This document shows positions 58,330-64,000 of a stretch of 64,000 nt of DNA, one piece after another (the first letter of the stretch is position 1; each line of letters opens with the position of its first letter). A model generated the notes under the pieces. The model did not search any database and was not told the DNA's origin. It worked only from the letters and a program-made list of their open reading frames with translations. Made by a program: the position numbers and the translations under genes. The stretch comes from Talinum fruticosum (lineage: Eukaryota; Streptophyta; Magnoliopsida; Caryophyllales; Talinaceae). The DNA is taken from NCBI GenBank assembly GCA_021018815.1, contig JAITYX010000090.1:2073501-2137500 (forward strand), in the 5' to 3' direction.

Positions 58330-59180
58330 AAGTCTCGAGAGGGTTAGATATGTTTTAGAGGGGGATGAATAAGGTATTTTAAAATTTTGAGGAGTCCGAC
58401 TGATCGAGAGCTAAGAGGTCAGATATATGAAAAGCAAACAAACAGAAAAGTAAATGGGACATTGCAAGTTTGTTTGTTCATGATCTTAGCTCAAATCCAA
58501 ATATCTAGGTTAGTGACTACCTAAGGTTTCCTTCCTCGGGATATCTTCTACTTCTCTTATTATTTTGACTGTCGGACAAGTTCTTCACTTAACTTTCGAC
58601 TAACCTTTGAGTACACTAACTCTCAAGGTCCACCACTCACACTTCTCTCAGTGTTATAACTCACAAAGAAGTCTTTCCCAAGACTCTTTGCTACAACTCA
58701 CAAAGTATCTCTTAGACACATTGTTACAAGAATAATCTGAGTAAGCACAAAATACAAGAGATTAAGATAGGATATGAAATATATTCTCTTGTTCATTTTA
58801 TCCACAGTCTTGTCTTGCATCTTTATAGCATTCCCTTCATTTGGTCGACCGTTGAAGTTACCATTTGAGATGAGATCTTCACTGTCCGACTTGGTAACTT
58901 GATCTTTGATAGGATCCGATTGCAGGCCAAAATCTTGATACTTTCCAAGTTTGGCTTATCTCTTGATTTTTTCCTGTATCTTTGAACGTTTATCCTGCCT
59001 TATCAACCTTCAAACATTGCTTAATTTTATGTGGTTGTATTTTTCTTATACTAGCAACGAATAAGGGCATGATCTGACTAATATCCTTTCCAAAAATAAG
59101 AACAACAAAATCTGCGGAAAGAGTGAGATTTCATGCAATAAAGTCGATCATACCATAAAGTGCTGCAATGTATCCGAGAT
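58330..59180 (-). mobile_element. Copia-like LTR remnant, minus orientation
   Basis: Read on the minus strand it shows a TATAAAGATGCAAG promoter-like word near 58,830 and, about 450 bases on, an ATTCATCCCCCTCTAAAA block like that of the LTR at 20.7-22.3 kb. No coding domain; ends not resolved. Confidence 0.3.
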
Positions 59181-60480
59181 TTTAGGGATGATATTCAGAG
59201 AAAATATTTCCTTAATTCAATAATATAATATAATGCCAAATAAGGAAATGATATCCAAGAATAAAATTTGATGCATGAAGAATAATATTGAGGATGTTTA
59301 TGGAATGCATATAGCTATTGAATATATGCCTTGAGTACAAACTTATTAAAGCTCAACGGGGTCGGATAAACGAATAAATGAACGTGTCTAACCGATAGAT
59401 TTATCATCTGACTAACAACTTATTTATATAATAAATATACATAAATACTTCCTCTGTTTCACAACACAATTCACTTTTAATTATTTTTTTCTCATTTCAC
59501 AATACTTATCACTTTATAATTTCAATGAGATATTAGTTACTAGTTTACCGATTTTATCCTTATTAATTGCCTTGTTTCTCTTTTGTTTTTCGATTTTGCT
59601 AATTATTGCCATTAGGCCAATGATTAAGAATTAATTTTAGATAATTATTTCCTTTCTTAATCAACTCTCATGGAATCTTAATCACTTTATTAAATTAATA
59701 TAAGATATCAGTGATATCCTAAATTCATGACCTTATTCATTTTCCTTAACTCTATTTCTAATTGTTTCTCTCTCCTCTAGATAGCATCACACAAAAATGA
59801 TATTGCCTAAACCAATAACTTTGATTGATTGCATCCTAGATCCGTAGGATCAACAACTGTTTGATTGCCATTCAGAGATTATGGGGACGATTAACCGCGA
59901 TCCTTTATTCTCCAAATAACCCAATTGTCTTTCTACCCTTAGTTTAATTTGATCTCCTCAGTACTGAGAAATTACTAAGCATTCTCTCAATCATATACCA
60001 CGCCATGAAAGTATCTTATATGATTTAGGGCATGGTTAACCTAAATCGAAGGGTAGTTTTGAGGAATCATATAATAGGGAAAGGAGAGATATCCGGTTAT
60101 GAATATTAAAAGCACAACCACTACAGTAGTGGCACTGATCATATAATAAGGGGATCACTTATATTTGAGTTGATTAGTAACGAGAATAATTTCCTAAATT
60201 TTATTCTTTAATTGTCGCCCATTAGCAAAATTGTTCTTTTTTTAATTAATTTTCTTCATTTTTAATAAAATATATGGGCAACTTGATCTATTAACATAAA
60301 ATTTGTCATGAATTTTGTTTCCTTGAAATTCCCGCATAACCTTTGTCATGATTCAATTATTGATCAATAGATTTCCCTTCCTGGTATTGATGAAAAAATA
60401 TTAAATTTATACTTTTTAATTGAAAGTGATCTCTTTTGGAGCATCCCATTCTCCTTTGACTATTTCGTAAAAAAACCACT
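59181..60480. other. AT-rich spacer, nothing identified
   Basis: No protein-like frame on either strand. Confidence 0.5.
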
Positions 60481-60968
60481 CTTAACTCTTCTATCCGCTT
60501 TCACCAGAAACCCTAGCTAGCTTGTTGATTGCCGAAGGGCTATTTGATCCGATCAATTGCTTAAAGCAAGAGGAAGAGCTAGTCCTCTAACCAGTGGGTT
60601 TACAGTGATGGAGTTAGCAAATATATTTAAAGGTATCTCTTTTATATATTCTTAAATTTTATAAGCATTTTTTTTTATGGGTGTCCTCTTTAACAATTTT
60701 ATGAATTTTTAGGATTTTTAAACATAAATTTTAACAAATTCTTTTTGTGAAGGATGTCCCGAGACACCTTTGCCTATCAAGTAGCGCTGCCACTGGGATT
60801 TAGCACACTTCCTCGACCCTCTCGCCTTCCCCGTCCTTCCCCTTATCAATTTGTCATGGAGTCTCATTACTATTCTCTCAAAAGCTTGAAAACATTCATT
60901 CATGGGAGTGAAGTGAACAAGTACCAGTCCCATATTCATGAAGAAAATTTACTGAGTTCATCTGCACA
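60481..60968 (+). pseudogene. Possible fragment of an unidentified host gene
   Basis: A leader-like stretch (AAACCCTAGCTAGC...) precedes ATGGAGTTAGCAAATATATT (60,609), which ends at a plausible donor AAAG|GTATCT. A second exon-like segment near 60,754-60,968 reads FVMESHYYSLKSLKTFIHG and NKYQSHIHEENLLSSSAQ, ending at AG|GTAATT. The composition is protein-like. The joined frame does not stay open, and no downstream exons were recognised, so it is probably a truncated copy. I do not recognise the protein. Confidence 0.35.
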
Positions 60969-61424
60969 GGTAATTAAGTCTTCTACGAATTGCATAAAAA
61001 GTTTGTGGATTAACCTTTCTGGTCCATCAGATGAAAAAATTAAGCAAAATGGGCAACTTGGTAGATAAAATTTGGACCTAAACGTGTTTCAGGCACAAAA
61101 TACAACCAAAACGTGCGACATCTGCCTCAGTGATAAATCCTGTGGGAAATTTTAGATAAACATCTTTTAATATTACTTTTTCAGTAAGCTTGTCTTTGAA
61201 GAAAAGTGTCACCTTAACAAGTTATTTACTGTAAAATATGGAAAGTCATCTCAAATTATAATTTGAACCGATGATTTTAGAATCATAATTTCTTTTACAT
61301 TTTACTCTAATATACCCTTCTATGCGAATATCCTATATGTCAGATGAACTTTTTATGATAAATCTTTATGGTCATTTAGAAAAAGAAATTAAACAAAGAA
61401 CGATATTTCACCAGATGAATTGAA

Positions 61425-61562
61425 GCTGAATGTGTTTCACGTCTAACACAGCGCCAAAAGGACGATCTCCACATGTTTTATGAGTCGATGGCAGCTGAAT
61501 GTGTTTCACGTCTAATACAGCGCCAAAAGGACGATGTCCACATCATTTATGAGTAGATAAGA
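61425..61562. repeat. 69-bp tandem duplication
   Basis: Two head-to-tail copies of a 69-base unit starting GCTGAATGTGTTTCACGTCT, differing at a few positions. Confidence 0.85.
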
Positions 61563-61631
61563 CCATCGACTACGACATCCAAAATATTATTTTATTAAAC
61601 TTTTAGTATACATCTGATCGGTATAAACAAT

Positions 61632-62151
61632 TGTTGGGTTATGGAGCCTATAATGGTTGGGTTGGGTTCGAATTTTGCAAGTAAAAGAGTTGGCATGGTT
61701 ACGGGAAAGGTGGCACGGACGTGACAACGTTGACACGGACGGAAGAACTCAAAGCAAAATGGGGAAGCTTGGGCAGAACACAGGTGGTGCCTGTGCTTGC
61801 TGGCATGACTGTGCCATATGGTGCAATTCCTCGGATGTTGTTTTCTTGCCGTTTTTCGTCGAGTTTTGGTGTTTAAAATCTTGTGTAATTGCTTGTAAAT
61901 GCTGTATTGACTGGTTAGACTATTTAATCGGTATTAAAAACCTCCACTGTTAAGCAAGTGAATAGTGAATTAAAAATGTATAAGATAGGGAGAACTTGAG
62001 TGAAATTCTTGTAAATTACTCAAAGTCTAGTGCATCGGTTTCATGGTTTTTTCCTGATTTTGAGTTTTTCCACGTTAAAATCTTGTGTCCTAAATTCTCG
62101 TTTATTTTCTTTTGTCTGAAATTTCATTGTTTATGAGTTTTGATCCTAACA
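61632..62151 (+). mobile_element. Solo copia LTR (family of copia element 1)
   Basis: Begins TGTTGGGTTATGGAGCCTA and ends TTTTGATCCTAACA, alignable end to end with the LTRs of copia element 1 but clearly diverged, including an unmatched stretch near 61,725-61,790. No internal sequence follows. A clean target duplication was not found. Confidence 0.8.
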
Positions 62152-62469
62152 ATAACATGCTAATCGAATCAATTCTATCTGTAAAAATATATTACATACA
62201 TGTGTAACTTGAAAACTGCAAAAAAAATATAAGGATGAAAAATGTGGTTTTATATAATTTATAAATGGTAACACATTTCAATGATTCTAATTGTATTGAT
62301 TTTATTATTTTTAATTATGTATAATAAGTAACATTTAAATAAGGAAAAGACAATTATAAAATCACGTAGTATAATTGTAGGTGAACATAATTCCCTTTAA
62401 CTCGTTGTAAGGCCAGCTAATCCAGCTCGTTCATCTAATTTTGACTTGTAATCGTAATTCTTAGGATGT

Positions 62470-63956
62470 TGTTAAACCTAGTTTTTATCAGTTTTTAAGG
62501 CATTATTCAACCCAATTCCGTGATGATTTTAATGATATTTATTTAGTTTTTGGTTAAATTTTGCTCATTTTCTCTTTATCGTCACCTAAGCTCGTAAATC
62601 TCTTTATTACGAGGTTGTTGGGCTTAAATTTGAGAGATCCGAGGTAAATTTGATGAAAAGCGATGAAGAGAAGAGTTCGGGCCCAAGAGGAGGCAAGAAA
62701 GAAGCCTAAAACACATCAAGAGAAGTTGCACGGCCCTCAGTGGGAAGGCTGCACAGCCGTGCAGATTATCGAGCGAAGGGCTCGAAGTCAAGGAAGGCCG
62801 CACGGCCCCTCAGTGCGCATCTCGCACGGCCGTGCGAGAAGTTACGAAGTTGAAGTTGCGCACGGTACCCGTGCGGAATCTGCATAGCCATGCGAAATAG
62901 GCAGAGAGTTCGGAGTTTTCGCACAACCCCCGTGCGAGACCTACACGGCCATGCGAAACCGCCGCAGAAACCTACACGGTACCCCGTGCGAGACCTGCAC
63001 GGCCGTGCGACTACTGTTTACGAGGTTATTTAAGTTTCCAAATTGTATTTTTGAGGATCTTTTTCCAAAATTCTAAATTTTAGTTAGGGTTTTTGTGAGA
63101 CAGCCCCCAAAGGAGACTCAAGAACACTCAATTCTAATTTTCTACTTCAAGTTTATGTATGATTGAATCGCTTCAAGTTTTTATTCGGTAATCGTAATTT
63201 CTCCTCTTTATCCTTTCTTCACAATTTCTCTTCGTTTCTCCATGGCTATGTTCCCTAAATTCTATAAATTGTCTAGTATCATGTTTAGGGGCTAATTTCT
63301 CTACTTAGGTTGGGATTGATCCCTATTATACCTTGATAATATGAATTGAATGCCAATTGAATTGTTCTATGCTTGTTAAGTTAGAATTCACTTCGCTCAT
63401 CACTTTTTCATTGATTTCCTCGAAAGAGGACTCATATATTTTTATTAGGGTTTTGTAAACATCGAAAGATGAAAACTTACCGAGAATGACATTGTGAGCG
63501 ATTAGAACTTCATTATGAAAATAATTAAGGCTTTAATCGGGGTTGTGAGATTCATTCTTTATGATTTTGCTCTTTGTTAATCCTATGAAAATAGGTGATT
63601 AGATTGTGCAAGATTAGTCTTTGACCTTCGAAAGTACGCGAAGATAGGTTTAATTTGGTGTCTCCCCTTCTAAACTTCTAGCATAGGCAAATCTCAAGCG
63701 GTATTCGATGTTGATTTCGGGCATAATAGTGTGATTAATCCCAATCTAAGGCTTGTTATTCATTGATCTCTCATAGTTATTTTGCTTTTAGTTGAATCTA
63801 AAAACCAAATCACTTGTCGAACTGAGTTTTTACCTAGATTAGAGTTTTTAGGTGAATTTAGTATTTGAAAACGAGTTCCTTGTGGACACGACCCGTACTT
63901 GCCGGTTCCTAGCTACAGCTACACCGTGCACTTGCGGTATAATATTTCTCTCAACA
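62470..63956 (+). mobile_element. Ty3/gypsy LTR (Tat/Athila-like), plus strand
   Basis: Starts TGTTAAACCTAG and ends TTTCTCTCAACA, reverse-complementary to the solo LTR at 42,422-43,904 over nearly its full 1,487 bases. A GCACGG/GTGCGA palindrome array is at 62,727-63,012. The sequence after the LTR (TTTTTGGAGCTGTTGCCAGG) resembles the start of the interior and primer site of Tat/Athila elements, so this is either the 5' LTR of an element continuing out of the window or a partial copy. Confidence 0.8.
62727..63012. repeat. Palindromic GCACGG/GTGCGA array in gypsy LTR
   Basis: Six or more degenerate palindromes of the CGCACGGCCGTGCGA type, related to those at 43.37-43.65 kb but with different spacing. 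Confidence 0.75.
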
Positions 63957-64000
63957 AGTTTTTGGAGCTGTTGCCAGGGAACTTTGTTCTTTTGAGTACT
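63957..64000 (+). other. Gypsy primer-binding region at window edge
   Basis: TTTTTGGAGCTGTTGCCAGG follows the LTR end and resembles the TTTTTGGCGCCGTTGCCGGG block typical of Tat/Athila elements. The interior lies beyond the window. Confidence 0.55.

Noticed and set aside
61621..62156. Exact 5-bp target duplication of the solo LTR
   Set aside because: The flanks ACAAT and ATAAC do not match once the LTR ends are set at TG and CA.
1..64000. tRNA or rRNA genes
   Set aside because: No cloverleaf-compatible A/B box pairs or conserved rRNA words were seen by eye; matches to tRNA are limited to retrotransposon primer sites.

Overview
The window is nuclear DNA from a flowering plant, most likely a eudicot. 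It is AT-rich, has short GT-AG introns, plant-type TATA boxes, many microsatellites, and a dense load of plant transposons (L1 LINE, En/Spm CACTA, Ty1/copia, Ty3/gypsy, MITEs). Nothing in it identifies the species. There are no rRNA or tRNA genes, no CRISPR array and no bacterial operon.

Host genes are few. The most distinctive is a family of secreted cystine-knot (knottin-like) peptide precursors present four times: intact at 3.46-3.90 kb (+) and 24.46-24.93 kb (+), and as one-base frameshifted copies at 19.37-19.87 kb (+) and 56.84-57.28 kb (-). Each has a signal-peptide exon, a phase-1 intron, an unusual acidic pro-region of about 65 residues and a C-terminal six-cysteine domain. A possible fifth relic lies at 22.73 kb. 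Upstream flanks of the copies are homologous over one to two kb, so the family grew by segmental duplication and was then pulled apart by transposons. The other host gene is a two-exon TatD-type metallo-deoxyribonuclease (52.58-55.37 kb, +), broken by one missing G in a G run. Two short gene-like fragments (4.59 kb, 60.6 kb) are unassigned.

Layout: 0-10.3 kb, knottin copy 1, duplicated flanks, a foldback element and a Mutator-type MITE with a 10-bp target duplication. 10.31-18.87 kb, an L1-type LINE on the minus strand, inserted upstream of knottin copy 2; a paralogous empty site survives near 1.46 kb. 18.9-25.4 kb, knottin copies 2 and 3, a copia-like LTR and a hAT-like MITE. 25,439-37,108, an 11.67-kb CACTA element with near-perfect ends, TGA target duplications, decayed TNPA- and TNPD-like genes on the minus strand, and a nested hairpin with a CTGCAG-rich core. 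38,661-41,368, a deleted copia element. 41,638-47,686, a second copia element carrying a nested gypsy solo LTR (42,422-43,904). 48.0-49.0 kb, a LINE 3' fragment. 49-52.4 kb, AT-rich spacer. 52.6-55.4 kb, TatD gene. 55.9-60.5 kb, knottin copy 4 and LTR-like remnants. 61,632-62,151, a solo copia LTR. 62,470-63,956, a gypsy LTR whose internal part runs out of the window.

Most breaks in coding sequence here are single-base indels. Some are real decay of transposons, but those in the TatD gene and in two knottin copies could also be consensus errors and should be checked against reads.
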